A program made the translations under genes and the position numbers. DNA of 64,000 nt from Diphasiastrum complanatum (taxonomy: Eukaryota > Streptophyta > Lycopodiopsida > Lycopodiales > Lycopodiaceae): positions 11,204,539 through 11,268,538 of the forward strand of contig CM055106.1 in the NCBI GenBank assembly GCA_029204225.1, in the 5' to 3' direction. Below are positions 10,070-21,385 of this stretch, piece by piece (position 1 is the stretch's first letter; each line of letters opens with the position of its first letter). Below the pieces are notes generated by a model that made no database searches, was not told the DNA's origin, and saw nothing but the letters and a program-made list of their open reading frames with translations.

Positions 10070-10932
10070 TGATAAATTTTACAGTTTTTAGGACAATAAT
10101 GATTGTACTTTACAATCATAGAGAGTTATTGGTTGCTTAATCAATGAATCTATCAAGTTCTACACATTAGATCTTGATCTAGATTCACTACACTTGGATT
10201 TAAGCAAGAGCAATGGATCAACACATCATTTTTTTAGTGAGAGCGGCTTCACACGTGTGGAGTACTGTCCACTGTACGGCCTGCACCTGAAACAACAAGT
10301 ACAATGATACTAGATAGCAATCATGCATAAAAATCACAAGACAAATGACTAGAAATCTCACAAAAGTGTAGAGTGCAAAAGTCTCATCAATTTTCTTAGC
10401 AAAATGATGATCCTTTTATGGATCAAGTACATCCATGAGTCTGGTACAGTCCAGCAGGCCTTCACACGTGTGAAGAGTGCCACATCACTCATATCTATCC
10501 ATTTGATCCATCCTTGATCCTTATCCAATAGTTGACCTTCTAGAATATGACTAAAATCCAAAAAGCTAGTCTCCTAGAATATAGGAATATTCCCTACAAA
10601 ATAGGATCTAAGGAAAATGGTCAACTCTTATCTTCTAGTACTCTATACACACATGTGAACATCCACTTGCCATGTGGGAGCATTTACTCATGCACATGCA
10701 AGGAAAAGCTAATTTGTAGGTGACTAGTCAACTTGACTAAAAACTAGTCATTTCATGTTCACACTAACTAGAATGATACAAAATCAATTTGGATATATAC
10801 AAACATGAAAAGTACATCCTTTCACACATGGGAACATGCTCCACACGTGTGAAATCATATCATCAACATATTCTAATGTTTGATCAATATTTACATGAAC
10901 CAATGTCAAGTGAGAAGTGACAATTTTCAACA
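10070..10932 (-). repeat. 5' LTR of the young copia element (863 bp)
   Basis: Full LTR, one T longer than the 3' copy within the T run near 10231, otherwise identical as far as I can tell by eye. It is followed by the right target duplication CTGGT at 10933-10937. Confidence 0.95.
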
Positions 10933-11745
10933 CTGGTTGATAGATGAATATATCTTCTTGTATAAGCTCATGTAGGAATGTTGTCTAGACGTCCATCTGG
11001 TGAATGTCCAGATCTTCTGCAGCAGCTATAGCCAGTAAAGTACGAATAGACTGATGCTTTACCACTGGACTAAAGGTCTCAGTGTAGTCTATCCCATATA
11101 CTTGTTCAAAGCCTTTAACCACCAGTCTAGCTTTCCATTTGAATATGGATCCATTTGGCTTAAGCTTCAGCGTAAAGATCCACTTGGAGTCAATTAGTTT
11201 TACACCAGTAGGAGGATTGACAAGACTCCAAGTCTTGTTCTTCATTAGAGACTGATACTCAACATCCATGGCAGCCTTCCAATCGTCTGCATTGGGCATT
11301 GACAGAGCTTCTGCAACTGTGGCAGGTTTATCGTGGCTGATGAATGCCTGAGGGACAAAATGATCAGGTTCTTGTCGTTATCTTGTAGACCTTCGAGCTG
11401 CAGGTGCTTGAGTGGATGATTCTCCTTGGTAAATGACTAGGATCGTAGCATCTTGTGGTTGAACAATCGTGGGTCGGGACCCATCGATGGTAAGCGGAGC
11501 TGTTGGGACAAACTCCTTTATTTGAACAGTTGTAGGTCGTTGCCTAACGATGGATAGTGGAGCTGTTGTGGCATACTCTTGCATTGGCTGCTTCTGCTTG
11601 AGATCGTGATACTTGTCTTCAAGAAAGACAACATCACGGCTGGCTGAGATCTAACCTGAATCAACATCATAGATGCGATATGCTTTATGTGACATTGAGT
11701 AGCCGATGACCACAATACAATTGCGCTGACAAGCGCATGGTCCTA
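10933..11745 (-). pseudogene. Copia pol fragment (integrase end, linker, RT N-terminal part), 5' part of the split element
   Basis: Minus-strand remnants of the element interrupted at 3900/10933. The clearest frame (10985-11299) encodes AMDVEYQSLMKNKTWSLV, IDSKWIFTLKLKPNGSI, KARLVVKGFEQVYGIDY, ETFSPVVK and DLDIHQMDV, the N-terminal part of copia RT; a stop then precedes TTFLHELIQEDIFIYQPE, which continues across the insertion into 3900. Upstream lie a proline/threonine-rich linker and GYSMSHKAYRIYD, the integrase C-terminal block. Gag, protease and the integrase core are missing, so the element was deleted before or after being split. Confidence 0.85.
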
Positions 11746-12063
11746 AGTTCTGAATTCTCTCTCTATATATATTTTCACTAACTCTGAGGAGTCAGCTACT
11801 GGTAGAATTGCACTCTCTGCTATCTGACCTCACGTATTCATGTATTCACTTTTTCTCCTTACTTCAATCGCTCAATTACATGTATATATATTAGCTGAAA
11901 ATCTCGTACTAACTTAACTTTACAATTACAAGATTGATAACAACTGTCAAAGTGATCAGGGGATTGGATCGTTGATGGAACGTGAAGGTTTCCTGGTCTG
12001 ATAGTGAAATGGAAAGTGAATTTCTGCAGACTGAAATATGACACCCTTTGGCCTTTTGGCCTT
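11746..12063. other. Unassigned stretch, possibly LTR-derived
   Basis: No coding sequence. The minus strand contains TTGACAGTTGTTA with AT-rich TATATATACATG, which resembles part of the solo LTR at 60467-60731, so a relative of that LTR may be present. No primer-binding site is visible next to the LTR at 12064. Confidence 0.3.
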
Positions 12064-12391
12064 TGCCTTTACTTGAGGGCAACCTCCGAGATTTGTAAGA
12101 CACCTTCGGCGACACCTTCTGGATTCTGTCTTTACCTCTAGGACACCTTTGGCTTTTGTAGGGCAGGTGTCACATTTTTTTGCCCTATTGTTGCTTGTCA
12201 AAAACCCCCTGTAAAAACATAGTGTTGAGTTTTCACATTCTTTTTCGACTGGGAAAAAACAGACTGTAGCGACAAAAATTGCAGATTGTTTAAAAACAGT
12301 TCATTTTTCTACAGGTTACATTTGAGAGAGTAAATATTTGGAGAACGAAGGAGGGCTGTTGGGATGAGTAGGAATTAGATAAATTCCAACA
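12064..12391 (-). repeat. Second 328-bp LTR of the old copia family
   Basis: Same length and ends as 2369-2696 (TGCCTTTACTTG to AAATTCCAACA), with about 25 differences by eye. It sits on the 5' side of the split minus-strand copia, but no primer site flanks it and no target duplication pairs it with the other LTR, so either internal sequence was deleted or the two LTRs belong to separate insertions. It interrupts another LTR (12392-12706). Confidence 0.65.
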
Positions 12392-12706
12392 CAGAAGATT
12401 TCGCAAATTGTTTGCAACAATTTTGCGACATCTGAGGCTTGAACAGAAAATAGTATATTTTGTGACAAGATTCTGTTTGTGAATCTTTCGAGCTTCAACA
12501 AGAAAGCCACGAGCTTCTACAAGAAACTGTTTCACGAATCTTTTGAGTTGACTGCAAGACAAATCCTGCGAATCCTTTGCGAATCTTTTCGAGTTGGTCA
12601 CGAATAGAAATGTTTCGAGTTCGCGTTCGTTTCTTTCTCATCCTTTGTCAAGTAAACTGCATCCTTTGTTAGTAGAATCAAGATCTGTCTGATCAGTTGT
12701 TCTACA
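12392..12706 (-). repeat. Truncated LTR of a further copia element
   Basis: The plus-strand end is TTCTACA at 12706, followed by GCTCCCTCTCAAAG, the complement of a polypurine tract, and then the RNase H end of a copia element. This is therefore the 3' LTR, minus orientation, cut short on its left side by the 12064-12391 LTR. It holds several TTCGAG-type words. Confidence 0.55.
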
Positions 12707-13191
12707 GCTCCCTCTCAAAGTGGCAGTTGGATTAACCCCAAAAAATTTTCGCTGCTTCTCGAACAAAGCTTTACTGAGTGGCTTTTGTAAAGATATCAGC
12801 TGTTATTTCCTCTATGGGTATGAAGACTGTTTTCGGTATCTTCTTCTCGACTAAGTCCCGAATCACGTGATATTTGATAGCTATGTGTTTCATTTTTTAG
12901 TGCAAAACAGGATCTTTCGTAAGATAGATTGCTGAAGTGTTATCCATTAACAAGACATAAGGTTCAGAAATAGATTCATCAAATCCAATATTTGTTTAAT
13001 CTAGATCAGCTCGTTTGCCATCTTGGCTGTTGCTACATATTCTGCTTCACGGGAAAATTGAGCTATTGCTATTTGTTTCTTGCTAATCCAAAGAATGGCT
13101 ATGCCAAATGCTAGAGTACAACCTCCTGAAATACTTTTGCTATCATCCTTCATGGATGCCCAGCTTGCGTCACTGTAAAATTCGATGTGAA
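12707..13191 (-). pseudogene. Copia RNase H fragment
   Basis: The minus strand encodes FHIEFYSDASWAS, SISGGCTLAFG, WISKKQIAIAQFSREAEYVA and, with stops and frameshifts, DNTSAIYLTKDPVLH, KHIAIKYHVIRDLV and ADIFTKPLSK, the C-terminal RNase H of copia. It ends at 13191, where the motif CATTAGAGGAGTTCT begins, so the upstream RT has been removed or displaced. The Asp residues of the SDAS block are retained but the frame is broken. Confidence 0.8.
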
Positions 13192-13226
13192 ACATTAGAG
13201 GAGTTCTCAATATCAAAAAGACCCCT
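13192..13226. repeat. Second copy of the terminal motif seen at 388
   Basis: Starts CATTAGAGGAGTTCT and runs to AAAAAGACCCC, matching 388-420 with one substitution; similarity then ends. Here too it abuts a copia RNase H fragment, on the opposite strand relative to the motif. Confidence 0.45.
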
Positions 13227-13761
13227 TAAGGAATGCCATGTAGGATATAGAAAAATATCAAAATAAAAAAAACAATATTGTTTATTTGCTTGCCCCCACC
13301 ACTCCCAAGGCCTCCCCAACTCCCAATGATCTAACCACAGTGTCTATAGTCACAGTTAAGAACTGTAAACAGTTCGCAGTTTAACTTGACTAAACTCAAA
13401 AATATTCCCTCCATTGGTTACGAAAAGAACAATATTTTCACTGGATCTAGAATATTTTTGTCATCCCCAAATTCGAATCAAGAAAATTTGCAAAATGTTT
13501 ACATATGCATTCCTTCCACGAGAATGGAAATATGGGTGCCATCTCCAATTATGAACACCATCATCACCTTGGAATGGAAATATGAGTGCCAACTACCTAT
13601 TGGAATGAAAAAATGAGCGGCATTTCCAAATTTGAATCAAGCATACAAGCATGGAGATTGGATTGATCGTACATAGTATATAATATAATCAAAGATGAGT
13701 ATTTTGTTTTGCTTCATATAATCTGGTCATAGGACTTTGATGCAATGATTACTCTATTGTT
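13227..13761. other. Unassigned stretch
   Basis: No recognisable coding or repeat structure beyond two short near-repeats around GAATGGAAATATG at about 13520 and 13570. It may be the body of the element whose end is at 13192. Confidence 0.25.
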
Positions 13762-14620
13762 TTGTTGATGATGACATTGTATCATCTACATGTGGATATC
13801 CCTATTGATTTGGCACCTTTGCAGAGAAGAGGAGGCAAAAGAATTCAAATATCTGCTGAGGATCGTTCTCGTTATAGGGCAGAAGGAAAAAACAAAAACT
13901 TGGATTTGTGGATAGATGGAAATTATATCCACAAGATCCAAGCACTTTGACACATCCCACATTCTCTTCAATACTCATTTAGCTACATGGATATGCAATG
14001 GGCATAGTGGATTACTAGGATATTGTGAAAGATTGCAGAACCATGGAAAACAACTTTATATGAATAAAGTTCACTTTTTAGAAGGTGAGTTTAACTCGGA
14101 TATCCTCTTATTGTCAGAATAGAGATTGTCATCTCCAAAAGATGTTAGAAGAAAATGAACAACTTAAAAAAAATAATGAATCATTACAAAAGATAACAAT
14201 CAATATCAAATCAGAACTAGAGCAAATGCAATCAGTCTTACAGTCTATTTGTATTGTAAACTTACAATTATTGAAGGATGTGGATTTGGCAAAGAAGAAG
14301 GCTGAAAGTAAGAAGCAAAAGCGACAAAGTTGCAAGGATATTCAAACGCTTTCAAAAGGAGGTTATCGAAATAGAAGGATCCGTGCATTCAAGTAGGCAT
14401 ATTCTGATTTTTGTAAGTTTTTCAATGTTGTCATACAAGGGCCATTGCACACCAAATGTTTCATCTGTGGTGAAACTGGCCACTTCATGGTTGATTGTCC
14501 AGTTAAGACCCAGTACCATGTTGAGTGTCCCGACTGTATCAGAAAACACAGTTTCAAAGATTGTCCAAAACAACCAGCTAAGATCCTACCTGCCCGTCAC
14601 ATCAGTTATGAATCACAATA
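13762..14620 (+). pseudogene. Unrecognised gene family, copy 1 (coiled coil + CCHC zinc knuckle)
   Basis: I do not recognise this family. The plus strand encodes, with a few frame changes, YHLHVDIPIDLAPLQRR, LDLWIDGNY, SGLLGYCERL, MNKVHFLEGEF, a charged coiled coil (LEENEQLKKNNESLQ and on) and a basic segment ending RNRRIRAFK. The same blocks occur in the same order on the minus strand at 52559-51935 (YHLHIDLP, CDLWVDGS, NGLLGYCERL, MEKIHYLENM, KEENEILKIDNSHLK, basic tail). Both copies have a GT at the same place after the basic tail (GTAGGC here, GTAAGA there), which suggests an intron donor. Downstream here a frame encodes CFICGETGHFMVDC, a CCHC zinc knuckle, and a second Cys/His cluster CPDCIRKHSFKDC. 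A retroelement or pararetrovirus Gag-like protein is possible, but no polymerase follows. It looks inactive. Confidence 0.55.
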
Positions 14621-14652
14621 GGATCTTCACGACAACAACACGAGCACTATAG

Positions 14653-17640
14653 CACCCTCCCGCTCAACCTGCTGCTCACTCGAGAAGTTTCTAGCAAACT
14701 TCTACAATACCACGCAATACACCAACTCCATAATGCAAAAAGACAATATGAAATGAGTCCTTGTCGAAAGAAAGTGAAACCGATATTCCGTCATCTGCTA
14801 CAATGTCGAACCAAGAGCAACCTCCACAGGGAATTGACAGTTTTTCTCCCCTTCTACAACCTCACATCTATTTTGTCTTTCCACATGTTGATAAGATTTT
14901 CAATGTGCCAATCCACAATATTTCTCGGATTCGAAAATCCAGATAGAGATTCGGTTCTGAATCTCTTGTTTGGAGAGGTCCTCAAGACATAGTACCTCAT
15001 CCATACCTGCATCTCAAGCTATATCTTACAACATCTGCTATCAATAATGGTAGATTTTAGTGTAACCAACCCTGCCTTGTTTTGACAAGGGCATGTCAGA
15101 GTAAGTCACATTACTCTACAACCAACTGAAATATTGCAACTATCAAGGTAACTTATCAATGTTGATGACTACAAGTTTTGATCGACAAGTGCTATACAGT
15201 TCTCACTCTTTGTCACGTTTGTTTATTTCCTTGTTTCTCTTCACCTATTTTGTGTGATTGATTTTTGCATGAGGAATAGCTACTACACGAGAGTCTTCTA
15301 AAGAGCATCTCCAGAACACATTTTCATTCATCTATCCATCTTCAGATTACCTTGTATAGCAGTTTAGAATTTTTGAGACATATGAGAAATCCATGTCAAA
15401 TTATAGTTGATTCCTGCATCTCAGTGCCATATTATTCTTTGAGTCAACTACAGCAAGATCAAAACAAATTTTGTTCAATCTTCAGTCCAGTCGCATGTTC
15501 AACAAGTTTCAACTACGTGTTCCACACGTCGATCCAATCCTGAGCATGAACAGTTACCAGCAACATCATCCCCACCAACAGATTTTTTTGGGGGGGAGAG
15601 AGTGGATCTGCTTGGATCCACTGGAGTACTTACACTCCCAACAACAACATCAGCAAGATCGACAGCCAAGGTCACAAGTCAAATATGAAAAGACAAGGCT
15701 AAGAAGACAGATGGGCAAACCCTGACAAACCTTGACCGAGGTGATTGTTTGGTTGATATTACATCAAATCGTAAACAATCCAATGTGGACAAGGCTTCAA
15801 TATAGTTCACTACATTAGTTTGAGAATCAGTTTGTATGACACTATTAATCCTCCTCCAACAACTCCTCTTAGTTGGTTTTAGAATGTTGGGAAATGAGGT
15901 GCAGATTGGGTCGACAGATTCGAGTGTCACGAGACACTATCGACCTGTGATGGATGCATATCTGACTTTGAAGTATTGGGAGCAACCTTCTTGGAGTGTT
16001 GTTTCATCTTCGAATAGAGTGCGATCGACCTGTTTGATGTGAAACATCATTTGACTTTCTTTGAAATTCTCGAAGGAAAATCGAGGTGACCTTCTGCATT
16101 GTTAAATTCAGCTATGTTGAGATCAACTAACCAAATGATCATAGGAGGTCGGAAGACTTTCTAGAAGTGTCATGACCACATCGTTGTTGGCAATGGAAGA
16201 GTTGATCAATGTTGGCTGATTCTAACGAATCCCCAAGATACTCGGACAGAGCAACTCAAGAGCACCTCTCACCTTAGACCGAGGAGGTCTTTGAGAAAAC
16301 GAGACTTATGAAGACTGAGAGCCGAATATGAGAGTCGAGCAATGCTAGTTAGGATGGCAAGCAAGAACTGTGTAAGCCTCATGGTGAATCCCGGAAGATG
16401 GAATGACCATGTAGGAACTAGTATTTCTAAGCAAATGTAATAAATGCAAGTAGACCTCTCTTAACGAAAGTAGAGTGAGCCACCTTTTGATGGTGACCTC
16501 TAGTGGAGAGCATTATTCCACTTGTAATTTGTGAAATGTGGAAATTCCACTAGGATGCCACCTAAGTAGCTCTCTTGCTTATCTAAGAGACTCCCTCTTT
16601 GTGAAGAGGAGCTTTTTGTGTATTGTATCAACTCCATGCTGAAATGAGAAGAGCCTCCATGAGTTAGATGCATCCATTGAGCTCCTTGATAATGATGGTT
16701 TTCTTGAGTGATGCCCCTATGATCATGCCCTTCCATTCATATTGTGTGTGGTTGTGGATTTAGAGTGGATTAGTTTTCTTGCTTTCCTAGTTGTGGTTTA
16801 GATTTCATGTTTTCTTGTGGATTAATGTGGGAGCCAGCATTCAAGTAAACTAAATAGGCTAGAAATGTGTCATAATTCTTGCATATTCTCTAACATTCTC
16901 GTTCTTGATGTTCTTGGGATGTCCAAGAATCAAAAGACTGGCTGGTTTCTTGACTCTTGGACTTCTAACATGTTGTAAATTAGTTTTTGTTTCTTGTTTT
17001 GTCAATTTATGCAAGTAAAGTAGTGTAGGAGCTTTAGTTCATTTTGCAGCAAAGTAGAAGTAGGAATCCATTGTTGTTCAACTGAGCAGTAACGTAGATC
17101 ATTTGTTGAACGCATTGGCTTGCATTTTGGTTGATTATGCATGTGCATTCAGTTCAAGAGAGACCCATCTGGATGTCCTCTGATAGGCAAGACAATACTA
17201 TAATGATTATCAGCCCCTTCTGCCTAATCTGGGGTCTTAAAACAAGAAAGATAATCTCAAGAAGTGCCCACAGTCTTTGCTGATAGCCAGAAGAAGAAAG
17301 AAACAAAGAAAAACTAGTTAACAGATTCTATAGGCTCTGAAGATGTCAACAATCAATTAATGATCGAACGTGATTAACATGGTCACTAATTGAAGTCAAT
17401 TCTGACATCTTGCATGAGAAGCATTTTAAAGCAGCAATAAATGAGTGGTGACATCTTGGGTCTCATGCAAATTTATGAGATTATATAAAGCTTGTTTCGA
17501 TGTTTCACAGCTACTAGGTGTAGATTTGCAAGAATCATCTGGGATCTCCCTTTTTATGAATCCATGGAAGGTCGATCTTAGGATCTTAATGATCACATCT
17601 TGTGGCGTGTAGATCTAACACATATTTTCTTGGAATGTGG
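14653..17640. other. Unassigned region, about 3 kb
   Basis: No gene can be supported. Short plus-strand frames at 14753-14992 and 15471-15725 (the latter Gln/His-rich) have no recognised domain; they might be downstream pieces of the copy 1 gene. 15800-16500 has slightly higher G+C. I see no LTR, tail or tRNA. Confidence 0.25.
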
Positions 17641-17798
17641 ACCTTATGGATTTAGTGAGTGGATAATGCTTGTGCTAACGATAAAGCTTGAATGTGATAG
17701 CATGATTAACAAAGACAAAACAAGCATGCAACATGCATAAATAGATCACATACAAATAAAATAGGAGGTTCTTAGAAAATGGAAGTAGAGAGAGGAGA

Positions 17799-17998
<200 letters not shown>

Positions 17999-18337
17999 TT
18001 CATGGCTTTTTATTTGCTGCCAATAATACCTAACATGACTTCGTCTATGTATTGGAGGTACTTGAGTCTCATTGTGCCCTTGTGGTCTTCGGTTCGTGGC
18101 TAGGTTTATTTGTTCCCAAAACCATGTGCCATATAGCAACTTGAGTTGAACAAAAGCTTTTAATGAAATTCATATTTAATTGCTTGGGTCCCTTTTTACA
18201 TTTTGAGCCCATTGAGAACAATTCTACCATTATTTCTCATGCCTTTGGCTTGCGAGTACATTGCATCATCTAATGGTGTTTGACTTCATAGCATTGTAGT
18301 TCTAATTACTTCGTCGACCTTCTTATGATAGCTTGTT

Positions 18338-18398
18338 TCTAGTAGATATAATTTTTGGAACTGCCACTATTGTTCTTCCGTCAACGTTGTCCATAGTC
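18338..18398 (+). repeat. Short dispersed repeat, plus-strand relative of 2303-2366
   Basis: TAGTAGATATAATTTTTGGA followed by GTCAACGTTGTCC and AGTCATGGG matches the minus strand at 2303-2366. It is separated from the associated LTR-like repeat at 19269 by about 870 bp. Confidence 0.45.
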
Positions 18399-18710
18399 AT
18401 GGGGTTGCAATTCCACATTTGGATATTCTCGTACGATTTGCAACAACTAAAAATCCATTAGAAGATAGTGTGAGAATCTGGTAACAATTGTACTATATTA
18501 TTCATAGCATGGAGTAGCTGAGGACTAGAGAGTTGCTTCAGAAGAGAGATGAAGTGAGCAGAGAGCTAGAGCCCAAAGAAAGGTGGAGAGTCTACCATTT
18601 TTGGCATTGGATGTCCTTGCTTCTCCTTCTCCTCCATCTCTCATGTTTATTGCTATCTTTCTATTTGTTGCATTTGCTATTTGTTCGATTTGCTTGTTGT
18701 TGCTATCTTA

Positions 18711-18732
18711 GAGAGAGAGAGAGAGAGAGAGA
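18711..18732. repeat. (GA)n microsatellite
   Basis: About eleven GA units followed by AAAGC. It is much shorter than the tract at 17803 and in the opposite orientation. Confidence 0.9.
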
Positions 18733-19124
18733 AAGCTTGATCTTTGGAGAGTTAAATGCCTGACAAAGGTTAGGGTTTCTTCATAGGCTTGCCTAACACT
18801 TTGTGAATAGATATTGCTTCCTTGAGATTGACCTCCCATGTGACAACACAGAAGAAACCACTTCTTAACCTATTTGGTTTGTCTTTGCTTGGATCTTGGA
18901 AATGGGGTGTGAAGGTGGATGAGGAGAAACCCCTACAGTAGCTGGGAGCGTGTGCACATGGTTGTTGGACCATATTTTCTACACCTTGAATGGTGGATTA
19001 GTTTCTTGACATACCAATAGCATAGAGCCACATCATTATCAAGTCTTGAAGTAAAATACAAATTTGCTACTAAGGAATATATAAGTAAAAAAGGTTAAAT
19101 AAATGGCATCAACTTACAAAAATG

Positions 19125-19268
19125 AAAACCTTCATCTTTGTATCTTTAGTTTGACAACCAAAATTATATTTCACTTTATTCATGGTAAGGTGAATCTTGT
19201 ACAATTAAATTGCAATGGATTGGCATATTTACAAATTTTTGCAAATTTTGAGTTGTCGCATGCAAAGG
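19125..19268 (+). pseudogene. Degenerate copia RNase H end (tentative)
   Basis: The plus strand reads TTKIIFHFIHGKVNLVQLN, reminiscent of the copia RNase H block TKHIE..HF(I/V)REKV, and ends in a purine-rich run (GCAAAGGAG) immediately before an LTR-like start TGTTGGAAC at 19270. Similarity is weak, so the call rests partly on position. Confidence 0.35.
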
Positions 19269-19900
19269 AGTGTTGGAACAATAAACAACTTCACTTATTC
19301 CCCACTAGACTACAGAAACTAGGTGTTCTACTCATCTACATCTGAAAATCAAGAACGAATTAGGAAGATGAGGACAATAAATGATGTTAATCTAAAACTG
19401 AAATTTTAGTCATATCCTCCAACCGGGCGTGTTGCACAAAGGGCTTTGCTTGCAACCAACTCTTGCTCCTCCTAGGATTGGCCTTATTGTTTTTGATTGA
19501 AAGTGTATGTAATTGCCTTTGGCATGAATTTTAGATCTTTTGGAGGCTTATAGCCCCATAAATTCATGCCCATTTTAAAGAAAAATGTATGAAATAGCTA
19601 CTTGAATTTTTTTGCAAAATACAATTACGTGACGTTCCATTGGATTGGCCCTTACCGCATATAATCAGGTCGTCCAAAAGCTTATGGACATTCATCACTC
19701 ACTTTCAACTGTCGAGGTCTCAAATTATATGTGGTAATGGACCTGCTAATGGCCATTACATAGTACATATAGAATTCCACATGTGTAATGTAATGTAGTA
19801 CATATCGTACTACATGTGTAATGAACTATGGAAGGGCTCAGGCACAGGCTATTCTGCCCGATAAGGATTTCCAAAAATATTCGGGGAAGGCCCAAAGGGA
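19269..19900 (+). repeat. LTR-like repeat, inverted copy of 1660-2302
   Basis: Starts TGTTGGAACAATAAACAACT and shares about 630 bp with the minus strand at 1660-2302, ending around CTGCCCGATAAGGATTTCC. It probably is a 3' LTR, given the purine run before it. It is degenerate, and its CA terminus is not certain. Confidence 0.55.
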
Positions 19901-20439
19901 CTAAGCCTAGAAAATTTTGGAAAGCCGAACTGGACAAAATGGCATGTGCTTGGGTGCCTTCCATTGCGTAATGGGTACCTTAAACTTTTTCACATGTACA
20001 TTACGAAGCATAATAGGCAATTTGACTTTGATCTACCACTATGAACGTGCCACATGGCAGTCCTACTACGGACGTCGTACAAATGGGCAGCAAAAAAGTG
20101 CAGAATGTGTTTTAAAAAAAGCTCATATATTTTCTGCTTTTTAATCCGATCAAAAATGGGCCTAATATTCACAAGGTATCTATACGTTATGTAGTACATA
20201 TCACAATAATATAACCAATTGAAATAGATACAACTGGCAAGAAGAAAAGGTAATTGTAGAGGTGGCGATGCAGACGAGGCACTTTCCATCGACGTAGACA
20301 TGGAGATGGAAAATCCTCATGGACATGGTGAAGGTGTTGCTACTCCACCCCGCACGTGTGTTGGCAAGCTTGACGCTTTGCACACTTTTTGAGTCTTCTC
20401 ATGGTCTCCTTATCCTCCTGCTTCATCCGTTCTCTACTC
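19901..20439. other. Unassigned stretch
   Basis: No recognisable gene. It may be the remaining part of the LTR that begins at 19269, since the 3' boundary of that repeat is unclear. Confidence 0.25.
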
Positions 20440-21295
20440 TTCTTTTTCTGCTTTGGATTTGGATCGCGCTGCTGCTTTGGAGCCTCCTACAATATCTGAA
20501 ACATTGCGCTTAGCCAAGTTTCTGCCCTCTAACAACTCTTGTCAGACAACACAACTCCCCTCTTTTTTGCCACCTTCTGTGGCTACCTTCCCGCCTTTGG
20601 ATCCTTGCTCTGGTCTAGTGGGCTTTCATACTGCTCACTCCCTGCCTTCACCCTCATTTCTTTGCCCGACATGGAAGATTCAAGCCTCGTGCCTCCCCCT
20701 TCAGAATTGTTGTCCCCTTCTTCAACGGCCATGGTGGCAAGCACCGACGACAGAAGACTTGGCCTCCTGCCTCCAGGCCTGTCGTGCAGGAGCAGCCGCA
20801 GTCCCATCACCCTTGTTGCATTCAAGACACTTATCAAACAATTATGGAGCAAAGCACAGGCTCATCCTCCTGCCGACCCGGCCCTGCTCACTTTGATCCA
20901 GCTCAGGTGGTCTATTTGGTAGCAAATATGACAATCCCACTTTGATACTCTGAAGCTGCGTTCGTTCCAACTTCACCCTGTTATTTTCAATTATTACCTT
21001 GCATTGCTTGTTGACACTATTGTTGTTACATACTTTATGGGAAAACTCTCGTACGCAGATGGTGCCAAGAGGTTTGGTGAGATCCATTGGGGCCCTTTGA
21101 ATGTCAAAGTCCTAGGTTCTTAGGCTCTAGGCAAAGAGTTTTCTTTTCACCCAGGTCAATATTGTGCTTGCAAATGGCACTTACCTCTTTGGAGAAAATC
21201 CAGTCTACGTCACTCGGTATACTGATTCGTTCTCCATTGATGACACCTCCACTATTTTGAAGAAGTTAACTTATGTGCAGTTCAAAAGTTAAACG
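20440..21295 (+). pseudogene. LINE ORF1-like remnant (tentative)
   Basis: The plus strand has a Ser/Pro/Leu-rich N-terminal frame (20453-20896), then broken frames with FMGKLSYADGAKRFGEIHWG and further on NGTYLFGENPVYVTRY, SFSIDDTSTILKKL and VQFKS. The order (small hydrophobic block with 'GKL', a 'WG' block, a 'NG.YLF' strand, then 'VTRY ... LKKL..VQF') resembles the DUF4283 region of plant L1 ORF1 proteins, which bind nucleic acid. Several shifts separate the pieces. The match is by pattern only and could be wrong; other LINE pieces of the window lie at 31.3, 35.3 and 39.7 kb. Confidence 0.35.
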
Positions 21296-21385
21296 GTTTT
21301 AAAGACACCTTCGCATTTTTAAGAGCACTATCGGCTTTTTAAGGGCACCTTTGCATTTTTAAGGGCACTATCGGTTTTTTCGCAA
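21296..21385. repeat. Imperfect tandem array of ~20-bp units
   Basis: Four units of about 20 bp, each TTTTTAAGRGCAC followed by CTTCGCA, TATCGGC, CTTTGCA or TATCGGT, so the array alternates two variants. Similar words (ACACCTTCG, TCGCATTTTT) occur in LTRs at 2369, 12064 and 58003 and on the minus strand near 52900. It may be a piece of such an LTR. Confidence 0.6.

Larger units (their letters stand above)
3901..10932 (-). mobile_element. Young full-length Ty1/copia retrotransposon
   Basis: A complete minus-strand element: 3' LTR 3901-4762, polypurine tract 4763-4775, one intact gag-pol frame 4776-8756, leader, primer-binding site 9341-9352, and a duplicated 5' side made of a partial LTR (9353-10013), a repeat of the leader (10014-10069) and a full LTR (10070-10932). 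The target duplication CTGGT is perfect (3896-3900 and 10933-10937) and lies inside the RT gene of an older copia element. The two full LTRs differ by only one base in a T run as far as I can see, so insertion is recent. LTR ends are TGATAAATTTTAC and TTTTCAACA on the plus strand. The element is structurally complete and may still be transposition-competent. Confidence 0.95.

Noticed and set aside
2369-12391. Treating the two 328-bp LTRs as a proven single element
   Set aside because: No primer-binding site borders the right LTR and no target duplication matches, so I kept the link as likely but unproven.
20583-20852. Minus-strand frame with PGGRRPSLLSS
   Set aside because: It is the antisense shadow of the Ser/Pro-rich plus-strand LINE ORF1-like remnant.
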